Positions 1 to 5,080 of a stretch of 5,362 nt of DNA are shown here, one piece after another. The notes under the pieces are model-generated. The model had not been told where the DNA came from. It worked only from the letters and a program-made list of their open reading frames with translations, and searched no databases. Made by a program: the position numbers and the translations under genes. This DNA is from Burkholderiales bacterium (GTDB taxonomy: Bacteria > Pseudomonadota > Gammaproteobacteria > Burkholderiales > Burkholderiaceae_C): positions 1 to 5,362 of the forward strand of contig CANFNE010000176.1 of NCBI GenBank assembly GCA_947448105.1, in the 5' to 3' direction. Each line of letters opens with the position of its first letter. Within the stretch, counting starts at the first letter, position 1.

Positions 1-396
1 CTCGACGCCAACAAGGTGGGCAGCCTGGAAGATGTGATTGAGAAGCGCGCCTACTTCCCGGTTTACATGCACCTCACCGGCCACTGGCTGGGCATGGATG
101 TGCACGACTGCGGCGCCTACACCGAGCCCAGCGAAATTGGCCAGGCCACGGTGCGCAAGGATGCACTCACCGGCGAGACCATCGTCAACCGCCCGGCCCG
201 CATCCTGCGCGCCGGCATGGTGCTGACCATCGAGCCCGGCATTTATGTGCGCGCAGCGCCGGGCGTGCCCGAGCAGTTCCACGGCATTGGCATCCGCATT
301 GAGGACGACGCCATCGTTTCTGAGAGCGGCTGCGAGCTGATCAGCCGGGGCGTGCCGGTGGACGTGGACGCGATTGAAGCGCTGATGCGCGGCTGA
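1..396 (+). CDS. pepP: Xaa-Pro aminopeptidase (aminopeptidase P), C-terminal part
   Basis: This is the last 131 codons of a cytoplasmic metallopeptidase that removes an N-terminal residue preceding proline. The reading frame is open from base 1 and stops at TGA 394-396; the true start lies outside the window. The pita-bread (M24) catalytic core is visible. The HLTGHWLGMDVHD block has its three histidines at bases 70-72, 82-84 and 103-105, spaced as in E. coli PepP. The TIEPG glutamate (232-234) and the IRIED glutamate (301-303) match the remaining C-terminal metal ligands; the two aspartate ligands lie upstream of the window. The final EALMRG also resembles the E. coli end. Compared with E. 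coli, the loop between the histidine block and the EPG motif is longer (bases about 121-210). The family call is firm. The next gene starts 68 bases downstream and has no obvious functional link. Confidence 0.93.
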   Translation, partial: LDANKVGSLEDVIEKRAYFPVYMHLTGHWLGMDVHDCGAYTEPSEIGQATVRKDALTGETIVNRPARILRAGMVLTIEPGIYVRAAPGVPEQFHGIGIRIEDDAIVSESGCELISRGVPVDVDAIEALMRG

Positions 397-414
397 CCCT
401 GACTTTGTGCCCAC

Positions 415-452
415 CCGCGCTTTACACGCGGCGCGTAAGGTAGACACTTTTT
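415..452 (+). other. Imperfect dyad and T-run between pepP and the receptor gene
   Basis: Bases 422-438 read TTACACGC-G-GCGCGTAA, a 17-base dyad with one A/C mismatch per arm, extended in RNA by a U-G and a C-G pair (420-440). A competing stem is CCGCG (415-419) with CGCGG (427-431). A run of five T occurs at 448-452, eight bases beyond the longer stem. It could be a poor terminator for pepP or an operator for the receptor gene. The spacing is wrong for a canonical intrinsic terminator, and I see no convincing promoter or Fur box here. Confidence 0.25.
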
Positions 453-464
453 CGCAAAACTCCT

Positions 465-2720
465 ATGGCTTTGACCTCGACCACACTGCGCTGGGGCGCG
501 CTCTTGCTGGCGTGGAACAGCGGCGCGCTGCAAGCGCAAGATCAACCCGCGCCCACCCCACCGTTAGCACCCGCCACCGAGGCGGCCAGTCCCGAGGCTA
601 CGGCGCTCAAACCGGTGGAAGTGCGCGCCAGCCTGGAGACCGAAGGGCGGCGCCAGGCCACGGCGGCCAAGATCATCGTCGGGCGCGAAGACATTGAGCG
701 CTATGGCGACTCCACGCTGGGCGAGCTGTTCAAGCGCCTGCCGGGCGTGACCACCAGCGGGCGCCCGGGCCAGGGGGGTGCTCCGCGCATGCGCGGCCTG
801 GGCAGCGGCTACACGCAAATCCTGATCGACGGTGAGCGCGCGCCGCGCGGCTTTTCCACCGACGACATCACGCCCGAACAGGTCGAGCGCATCGAGATAC
901 TGCGCGCGCCCACCGCCGAAACCGGTGCGCGCGCCATCGCCGGCACCATCAACATCGTCACCCGCGGCGGCTATACCAAGTACGTCAACAACGCCACCCT
1001 GGGCGCGGGCGTGGAAGACGGCCACACCTCGCCCGGCGCATCGTGGTCGCGCAACGACACGGTCGACGGCGTGGCCTACAACGTGTCGGTGGCCGTGGCC
1101 CACAGCGAACGCAGCAGCGACCAGACCAAAGACACGCAAAGCGAGAACTTGGCCACCAGCGCGCTGGTCAACCAGTCCGAAGCCACCCGCGCCAGCAGCC
1201 AGCGCGACGTGCTGCACGCCAACGCGCGACTGCAGTGGAACAACGCGGGCGGCGACACCTTCACCCTCATGCCCATGGTAGTTGCCACCCAGGGCACGGG
1301 CACGTCGGCCAGCGTGCTGGCGCAGTCCGACGGCGCACAGGCCTACAACAGCAGCACGGGCAGCTCGGACAGCAGTTTTTCCATGCTGCGCCTGGCGGGC
1401 AGCTGGGCGCACAAGACGGACAGCGGCGCGCGCTGGCTGGTCAACAGCAGCCTGGGCCGCAGCCAGTGGCACAACGGCGCACTGCGCAACTACAGCGCAG
1501 GCAGTGGCAGCAGCGCCTTGGGGCCCACCGACACCCGGTCCGACCAGCACGACACCACCTGGAGCAACACGCTCAAAGTGTCGCAGTCGATTGCCGACAA
1601 GCACAACCTGGTCAGCGGCCTGGAGCTGGAAAGCAACCAGCGTAACGAGACCGCCAGCACGTTGCGCAGCGGCGAGTCCGCCCTGACCGATTACGACGGC
1701 AATCTACTGGCCAGCAGCCAGCGCGCCGCGCTCTACGCCCAGGACGAGTGGGAAATCGACCCCCACTGGGCAGCCCATGCCGGCCTGCGCTGGGAAGGCA
1801 TTCGCACCAGCGGCAGCGTGAGCGCCGGTGGAGAGGAAATCAGCAACGACAGCCAGGTGCTCACACCCCTGCTGCACGCGGTGTGGCGGCCCAACCTGGC
1901 AGTCAAAGACCAGTGGCGCGCCAGCCTGACGCGCAGCTACCGCTCGCCCAACCTGTCCAACCTGATAGCCCGCCCCAGCATCAACAGCATGTACCCCACG
2001 GGCAGCAACACCCAATTGCAGCCCGACACCGCAGGCAACCCCAAGCTTTTGCCCGAACTGGCAGTCGGCCTGGACCTGGCCTTTGAACACTACCTGCAAA
2101 GCGGCGGCCTGCTCAGCGCCAATGTGTTTGTGCGCCAGATCAGCAACGTCCTGCGCAGCCAAACCACGCTGGAAAACGTGTCCTGGTCGGACGTGCAGCG
2201 GTGGGTGGCGCGCATGCAAAACGTGGGCAGCGCCACCACCCAGGGCCTGGAATTGGAAGCCAAATTGCGCCTGACTGAATGGCTGCCCGAAGCGCCCCCC
2301 GTGGACGTGCGCGCCAACCTGAGCCTGATGCACTCCAGCCTGGACGGCGTGAGCGGCCCCGACAACCGCCTGGACCAGCAGCCCGACGGCACCGCCAACC
2401 TGGGCGCGGACTACCGGCTCAAGGGCTGGCCGCTCAAGCTCAGCGCCAACCTGAACTTCACACCGGGCTACACCACGCGCCTGTCTGACACCCAGCAGGT
2501 CTTTCAAAGCGACAAGCTGGTGGGCGACGCCTCACTCATCTGGATTTTCAGCCCCAGCGCCCAGCTGCGCCTGAGTGCCAGCAACTTCAGCGCCCGCAAC
2601 TACCTCACCGGCGGCTCCCTGCTCACCACCAACAGCGCCAGCCAGGCCCTGCGTGAAGCCACGCAGACCACCGCGCCCACCTACACCAACCTGCAAGCCA
2701 AGCTAGAGCTCAAGCTCTGA
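465..2720 (+). CDS. TonB-dependent outer-membrane receptor, substrate unknown
   Basis: This 751-residue protein should sit in the outer membrane and import a scarce ligand (typically a siderophore, metal complex or cofactor) using TonB energy. Residues 1-24 look like a Sec signal peptide with likely cleavage after ALQA. A Pro/Ala-rich linker (about 25-48) follows, then KPVEVRA (49-55), which could serve as TonB box or plug start. The plug spans about 50-169, with TLGELFKRLPGV (84-95), RMRGLG (108-113), QILIDG (118-123), VERIEILRAP (140-149) and AIAGTINIVTR (157-167). Residues 170-751 are Ser/Asn/Thr-rich with alternating polar and apolar strands, as in a 22-strand barrel. Length is normal for the family. 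The start ATG has an in-frame stop only 24 bases upstream (TAG 441-443), so no earlier start is possible, but no good Shine-Dalgarno is visible. The protein ends LELKL rather than with the usual terminal aromatic. No siderophore, TonB/ExbBD or regulator gene lies nearby to suggest a ligand. Confidence 0.9.
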   Translation: MALTSTTLRWGALLLAWNSGALQAQDQPAPTPPLAPATEAASPEATALKPVEVRASLETEGRRQATAAKIIVGREDIERYGDSTLGELFKRLPGVTTSGRPGQGGAPRMRGLGSGYTQILIDGERAPRGFSTDDITPEQVERIEILRAPTAETGARAIAGTINIVTRGGYTKYVNNATLGAGVEDGHTSPGASWSRNDTVDGVAYNVSVAVAHSERSSDQTKDTQSENLATSALVNQSEATRASSQRDVLHANARLQWNNAGGDTFTLMPMVVATQGTGTSASVLAQSDGAQAYNSSTGSSDSSFSMLRLAGSWAHKTDSGARWLVNSSLGRSQWHNGALRNYSAGSGSSALGPTDTRSDQHDTTWSNTLKVSQSIADKHNLVSGLELESNQRNETASTLRSGESALTDYDGNLLASSQRAALYAQDEWEIDPHWAAHAGLRWEGIRTSGSVSAGGEEISNDSQVLTPLLHAVWRPNLAVKDQWRASLTRSYRSPNLSNLIARPSINSMYPTGSNTQLQPDTAGNPKLLPELAVGLDLAFEHYLQSGGLLSANVFVRQISNVLRSQTTLENVSWSDVQRWVARMQNVGSATTQGLELEAKLRLTEWLPEAPPVDVRANLSLMHSSLDGVSGPDNRLDQQPDGTANLGADYRLKGWPLKLSANLNFTPGYTTRLSDTQQVFQSDKLVGDASLIWIFSPSAQLRLSASNFSARNYLTGGSLLTTNSASQALREATQTTAPTYTNLQAKLELKL

Positions 2721-2740
2721 ACGCGCAGGCCGCGCTGGGT

Positions 2741-2767
2741 GCTGTGGCGCACAGCGCGCGCCACAGC
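2741..2767 (+). terminator. Probable terminator-like hairpin after the receptor gene
   Basis: GCTGTGGCGC (2741-2750) and GCGCCACAGC (2758-2767) are perfect 10-base complements around a 7-base loop, 21 bases past the receptor stop codon. The stem is strong and well placed for termination. However, the following bases (CGCTGCCCATAATTT) give only a weak, late T run, so it may instead protect the mRNA 3' end. Confidence 0.5.
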
Positions 2768-2804
2768 CGCTGCCCATAATTTGCTGCGGATAAGAGTGTG
2801 AATC

Positions 2805-2899
2805 GCTTGTTGGGCTGGGGGTGGCGGGCGCAGGGCGCGATTTTCTGGCGCGCAGCGACAGATGAGCGCCCGGCGTCCGCCACCCCCAACCCAACAAGC
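2805..2899. repeat. 95-base near-perfect palindrome (long hairpin)
   Basis: Arms 2805-2838 and 2866-2899 pair along 34 positions, with mismatches only at 2815/2889 and 2832/2872 and one G-T at 2828/2876. The outer ten bases are GCTTGTTGGG against CCCAACAAGC. After a two-base bulge (2839-2840) the interior pairs again: TCTG (2844-2847) with CAGA (2859-2862), and CGC (2849-2851) with GCG (2855-2857), closing on a three-base loop GCA. The element therefore folds as one stem almost to its tip. No T tract flanks either end, no target-site duplication is evident, and no reading frame in it is convincing. It could be a REP/MITE-type dispersed repeat, a structured RNA end, or a non-standard bidirectional transcription barrier. 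Confidence 0.85.
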
Positions 2900-2926
2900 T
2901 TCAGCTATCCCCCTCTTAGCCATTCC

Positions 2927-2935
2927 CAATTGGCA
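2927..2935 (+). promoter_or_regulatory. CAATYGGCA motif, copy 1 (candidate operator)
   Basis: CAATTGGCA here matches the motif at 2985-2993 and, on the opposite strand, at 2968-2976. The resemblance to the 2985 copy extends outward: CCAATTGGCACATT (2926-2939) and CCAATCGGCACTTT (2984-2997) agree at 12 of 14 bases. The copy overlaps the -35 element of the upstream promoter candidate, a position suited to repression or activation. The binding protein is unknown. Confidence 0.4.
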
Positions 2936-2959
2936 CATTCGATAGCCAAGACCTATGAT
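2930..2959 (+). promoter_or_regulatory. Promoter candidate P1 of the rubrerythrin operon
   Basis: TTGGCA (2930-2935, 5/6 to the sigma-70 consensus) is followed after 18 bases by TATGAT (2954-2959, 5/6). Transcription would start near 2966, giving a leader of about 56 bases that contains the normal ribosome binding site and begins almost at the 2968-2993 inverted repeat. I prefer it to P2 because it yields a usable leader. Confidence 0.5.
2942..2956 (+). promoter_or_regulatory. ATAG-N7-CTAT element, OxyR-half-site-like
   Basis: ATAG (2942-2945), seven bases, then CTAT (2953-2956) reproduces the outer tetranucleotides of one OxyR dimer site. OxyR is the hydrogen-peroxide-responsive LysR-family activator. 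The second dimer site expected seven bases away is absent on both sides. CTAT overlaps the P1 -10 box, which is not the usual activator position, and part of the match may simply be the -10 sequence. Suggestive only. Confidence 0.3.
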
Positions 2960-2967
2960 TCCACCCA

Positions 2968-2993
2968 TGCCGATTGACAAAATCCAATCGGCA
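2968..2993. promoter_or_regulatory. Perfect inverted repeat TGCCGATTG-N8-CAATCGGCA (candidate operator or 5' stem-loop)
   Basis: TGCCGATTG (2968-2976) and CAATCGGCA (2985-2993) are exact 9-base inverted copies around an 8-base spacer. The left arm overlaps the TTGACA -35 box of promoter candidate P2. If transcription starts at P1, the same sequence forms a hairpin at the very 5' end of the mRNA. Size and symmetry fit a dimeric DNA-binding protein. No known regulator is identified from it. Confidence 0.6.
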
Positions 2994-3002
2994 CTTTGTA
3001 AC
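2974..3002 (+). promoter_or_regulatory. Promoter candidate P2 of the rubrerythrin operon
   Basis: A perfect TTGACA (2974-2979) is followed after 17 bases by TGTAAC (2997-3002, 4/6). The -35 box is buried in the inverted repeat at 2968-2993, so a bound protein would occlude it. Transcription would start near 3009, on the ribosome binding site, leaving a leader of only about 12 bases. This is a weakness of the assignment. Confidence 0.4.
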
Positions 3003-3008
3003 AATCCA

Positions 3009-3013
3009 AAGGA
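3009..3013 (+). promoter_or_regulatory. Ribosome binding site that fixes the rubrerythrin start
   Basis: AAGGA lies 8 bases before the ATG at 3022. It supports that start over the in-frame TTG at 2974, which lies in the promoter/operator region and would add 16 residues with no family resemblance. Confidence 0.75.
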
Positions 3014-3021
3014 AAGCAAGC

Positions 3022-3537
3022 ATGACTACCCCCATCCGCCCCGAAATCAAAACCCTGGCCAACCTGGAATCCGCTTTTGCCGGCGAATCGATGGCGCACA
3101 TCAAATACCGCTACTTCGCCAAGCTGGCACGCGAGCGCGGCGACGAGGCCACCGCCCACGCGTTTGAAGAAACCGCCAGCCAGGAGCTGCTGCACGCCTT
3201 TGGCCACCTGGATCTGCTCTACCCCAAGGACCGCATGACGTCGGAGAGCTCCCTGCAAATCGCCATTGCCGGTGAAACCTACGAGTACACCGAGATGTAC
3301 CCGGGGTTTCGCAAAACCGCCGAACTCGAGGGCAACGCCGCCGCCGTAGCCGAGATGGATGCCCAAATCGCCGAGAGCAAAGACCACGCCGCCGCCTTTG
3401 CGGCTGCGCTGGAAACCGCCACCGCCCTGAAAGCCACCCTGGAAAAAGCCCAAAAACGCTTTGCCGCCCTGACCAAGGTCGAAGAGCGCCACGCCAAGCA
3501 CTACCAGGCCATCCTCGCTACAGTGGCGGCCAAGTAA
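3022..3537 (+). CDS. Rubrerythrin-like di-iron protein without rubredoxin domain
   Basis: This 171-residue cytoplasmic protein is a ferritin-like four-helix di-iron protein, expected to reduce hydrogen peroxide to water with electrons from rubredoxin. The ligand set looks complete: E22 (AGES), E55xxH58, E85xxE88 (GETYEYTEMYPGF) and E154xxH157 (VEERHAKHY). There is no cysteine pair, so the FeS4 domain that ends classical rubrerythrins is missing; the next gene, 35 bases downstream, encodes a separate rubredoxin. E88 to E154 is 66 residues, about twice the spacing in classical rubrerythrin. The extra Ala-rich segment (about 110-145) contains E118 and H122 and resembles the following helix (HAAAFAAAL against HAKHYQAIL). 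The start is the ATG with AAGGA eight bases upstream. Assignment to the rubrerythrin/sulerythrin-type superfamily is strong. Peroxidase activity is inferred from the family and neighbours; an oxidase or other di-iron role is possible. Confidence 0.9.
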   Translation: MTTPIRPEIKTLANLESAFAGESMAHIKYRYFAKLARERGDEATAHAFEETASQELLHAFGHLDLLYPKDRMTSESSLQIAIAGETYEYTEMYPGFRKTAELEGNAAAVAEMDAQIAESKDHAAAFAAALETATALKATLEKAQKRFAALTKVEERHAKHYQAILATVAAK

Positions 3538-3572
3538 TCACCTTCACCCTTTCCATTTTTGAAGAAAAACCC

Positions 3573-3737
3573 ATGAAAACCTATATCTGCATCGTGTGTG
3601 GCTTTGTGTACGACGAGGCCGCTGGCCGCCCGGAAGACGGTATCGCCGCGGGCACCCTGTGGGCCGACGTGCCCGAGACCTGGGCCTGCCCGGACTGCGG
3701 CGTGGCCAAGGCCGACTTTGAAGTCGTGGTGGTCTGA
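3573..3737 (+). CDS. rubA: Rubredoxin (stand-alone, 54 residues)
   Basis: This is a small cytoplasmic FeS4 electron carrier. The four iron ligands are C6xxC9 (YICIVCGFVYDEAAG) and C39xxC42 (WACPDCGVAKADF), with the conserved glycines and the aromatic residues Y4, Y13, W30, W37 and F49. Length is typical of single-domain rubredoxins, including the AlkG/RubA type of Pseudomonas and Acinetobacter. The ribosome binding site is weak (GAAG 3561-3564). It lies between a rubrerythrin that lacks its own rubredoxin domain and a rubredoxin reductase, so it probably shuttles electrons between them. An alternative or additional partner such as an alkane hydroxylase encoded elsewhere cannot be excluded. 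The reductase gene begins on the base after its stop codon. The symbol follows the Pseudomonas rubA/rubB naming and rests on similarity. Confidence 0.95.
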   Translation: MKTYICIVCGFVYDEAAGRPEDGIAAGTLWADVPETWACPDCGVAKADFEVVVV

Positions 3738-4952
3738 GTGAGCGCGGTCTCCATCCCCCAAACGAGCCCCGGCGCCACGGCGCTGGTCATCGTCGGCGCC
3801 GGATTGGCGGGCTGGACGACGGCACGCGAATTTCGCAAACTCGACGCCAGCGCGCCCATCGTGCTGGTCACCGCCGACAGCGGCGACTTTTATGCCAAGC
3901 CCACGCTCTCGAACGCCTGCGCCCAAAAGCGCAGCGCCGAGCAATTGGTCACCACGCCCGCCGCCAAAATGGCCGAAACCCTGAGCGTGTCGCTCTTGGC
4001 CCACACGCAGGTGCAAAACCTTGACGCCAAGGCCCAAACCCTCACTGTGCTGGCCGCCGACGGCGCCACGCAAACCCTGCCCTACAGCCACCTGGTGCTG
4101 GCCACCGGCGCCCACCCCATCCACCTGCCCTTGCAGGGCGACGCGGGCACGCTTGCGCAGTCCATCAACCACCTGGGCGACCTGGCGCGCTTTCAGCAGC
4201 AGCTGGGCGAGGCGCCCAAAACCGTGCTCATCATGGGCGCGGGCCTGATCGGCTGCGAATTTGCCAACGACCTGGTGCAAGGCGGCCACACGGTGCATGT
4301 GGTGGACCCGGCCGAGCGGCCGCTCGCGGCCTTGCTGCCCGCAGGCGCGGGCGATCAAATGCGCGCGGCCTTGCAGGCGCTGGGCGTGGTCTGGCACTTG
4401 GGCACCACGGTGCAGGCCCTGAACCACGGCGCCACCGGCTTGGCAGGCACTTTGGGCAACGGCGACGTGGTGGCAGCCGACCTGGTGCTCAGCGCCATCG
4501 GCCTGCGCGCCGACATCGCGCTGGCGCAAGCCGCTGGCATTGCCTGCGAGCGCGGGGTGGTGGTCAATGCATTGCTGCAAACCAGCGTGGAGCAGGTGTT
4601 TGCGCTGGGCGACTGCGCGCAGTACGCCAGCGCCGGTGCGCGCACGCTGCCCTATGTGATGCCCATCATGAACGCGGCCCGCGCCCTGGCCGCCACGCTG
4701 GCGGGCACGCCCACTGCGCTGGCGTTTCCACTGATGCCCGTCTCCATCAAAACCCCGGCGCTGCCCACCGTGGTGGCCGCGCCCCACCCGGCGCTGGCGG
4801 GCAGCTGGATCGCGGACGCGTTGGATGCAGAGGCGGCGCAAGCCGGTGGCGTCTGGCGCTTTCTGGACGCCGACGGCCAGCAGCGCGGCTTTGTGCTGAC
4901 CGGCAAGCAAAGCACGCGGCGCATGGAACTGGCCAAAACCACGGTGCTCTAA
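3738..4952 (+). CDS. rubB: Rubredoxin-NAD(P)+ reductase, FAD-dependent
   Basis: This 404-residue flavoprotein should transfer electrons from NADH or NADPH through FAD to rubredoxin. From the N-terminus it shows the FAD-binding LVIVGAGLAG (G20, G22, G25), the YAKPTLSNAC segment after the first fold, the second nucleotide-binding motif MGAGLIGCEFANDL (G167, G169, G172), and the FAD-ribityl motif VFALGDCAQ (G291, D292). The C-terminal part, with PVSIKTPALPTVV, closely resembles Pseudomonas RubB/AlkT as I remember those sequences. The gene starts at GTG immediately after the rubredoxin stop (TGA-GTG). GGTGGT (3728-3733), inside the last rubredoxin codons, is the likely ribosome binding site, and no other common start codon precedes the first glycine motif. 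This arrangement implies translational coupling and matched levels of carrier and reductase. Preference for NADH over NADPH is not readable here. The relatives include ferredoxin and nitrite reductase flavoproteins, but gene order strongly favours rubredoxin as partner. Confidence 0.93.
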   Translation: MSAVSIPQTSPGATALVIVGAGLAGWTTAREFRKLDASAPIVLVTADSGDFYAKPTLSNACAQKRSAEQLVTTPAAKMAETLSVSLLAHTQVQNLDAKAQTLTVLAADGATQTLPYSHLVLATGAHPIHLPLQGDAGTLAQSINHLGDLARFQQQLGEAPKTVLIMGAGLIGCEFANDLVQGGHTVHVVDPAERPLAALLPAGAGDQMRAALQALGVVWHLGTTVQALNHGATGLAGTLGNGDVVAADLVLSAIGLRADIALAQAAGIACERGVVVNALLQTSVEQVFALGDCAQYASAGARTLPYVMPIMNAARALAATLAGTPTALAFPLMPVSIKTPALPTVVAAPHPALAGSWIADALDAEAAQAGGVWRFLDADGQQRGFVLTGKQSTRRMELAKTTVL

Positions 4953-4961
4953 AACCCCGCC

Positions 4962-4991
4962 TGGCCCCCAGCCCCAGCCCTGCCGGGGCCA
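4962..4991 (+). terminator. Weak hairpin after the rubredoxin reductase gene
   Basis: TGGCCCC (4962-4968) pairs with GGGGCCA (4985-4991) around a 16-base C-rich loop, nine bases past the stop codon; GCCCC (4971-4975) with GGGGC is an alternative inner stem. It is followed by AAA, not T, so it lacks the tail of an intrinsic terminator. It may be an mRNA end stabiliser or chance in GC-rich sequence. Confidence 0.25.
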
Positions 4992-5004
4992 AAAGCACGG
5001 GGTC

Positions 5005-5010
5005 TACAAT
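5005..5010 (+). promoter_or_regulatory. Possible -10 box of maeB
   Basis: TACAAT matches the sigma-70 -10 consensus at 5 of 6 bases, and predicts a start near 5017 with a GC-rich leader of about 64 bases. No recognisable -35 lies 16-19 bases upstream, so the promoter would be weak or activator-dependent. The rest of 4953-5080 holds no gene that I can support. Confidence 0.4.
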
Positions 5011-5070
5011 CGGCGCCCTCACCCGCCCAGCCGGGCCCGGCGCCCCGTGGGCCGGCCCCGCCCACGCACC

Positions 5071-5074
5071 AGGA
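5071..5074 (+). promoter_or_regulatory. Ribosome binding site of maeB
   Basis: AGGA lies 6 bases before the ATG at 5081. It supports a start that gives the protein about 20 residues more than E. coli MaeB at the N-terminus. Confidence 0.6.
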
Positions 5075-5080
5075 CGCACG

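Noticed and set aside
564..1604. A 346-codon minus-strand frame inside the receptor gene
   Set aside because: Low-complexity Ala/Gly/Arg/Val composition typical of a shadow frame; the opposite strand has an unmistakable TonB plug.
2705..2718. AGAGCT-CA-AGCTCT inverted repeat at the receptor 3' end as a terminator
   Set aside because: It lies within codons, has a two-base loop, and is followed by no T run; the 2741-2767 hairpin is the better candidate.
2801..2904. Insertion element with target-site duplication around the palindrome
   Set aside because: Flanking bases (AATC on the left, TTCA on the right) show no direct repeat and there is no transposase frame, so I list it only as a repeat of unknown type.
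2931..2946. Sigma-54 (-24/-12) promoter, from TGGCAC at 2931-2936
   Set aside because: The -12 element should be TTGC five bases later, but the sequence is ATAGC with GC one base off; the second CGGCAC copy at 2989 also lacks a -12.
2974..2987. FNR/Anr-type box TTGAC-AAAA-TCCAA
   Set aside because: Only 7 of 10 consensus bases match and the inner symmetric bases are wrong; the perfect inverted repeat centred on nearly the same point explains the similarity better.
2681..3019. Minus-strand frames in the intergenic region (also 2703-2897)
   Set aside because: They run through the 95-base palindrome, the promoter region and the receptor 3' end, and the products resemble no family I recognise.
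2974..3021. Upstream TTG start extending rubrerythrin by 16 residues
   Set aside because: The TTG is part of the TTGACA box and the inverted repeat, no ribosome binding site precedes it, and the ATG at 3022 has AAGGA at good spacing.
3501..4910. A 469-codon open frame on the minus strand across rubredoxin and its reductase
   Set aside because: It is antisense to two genes with clear family motifs, and its translation is Gly/Ala/Arg/His/Gln-rich with no domain. Long antisense frames are expected in GC-rich codon-biased DNA.
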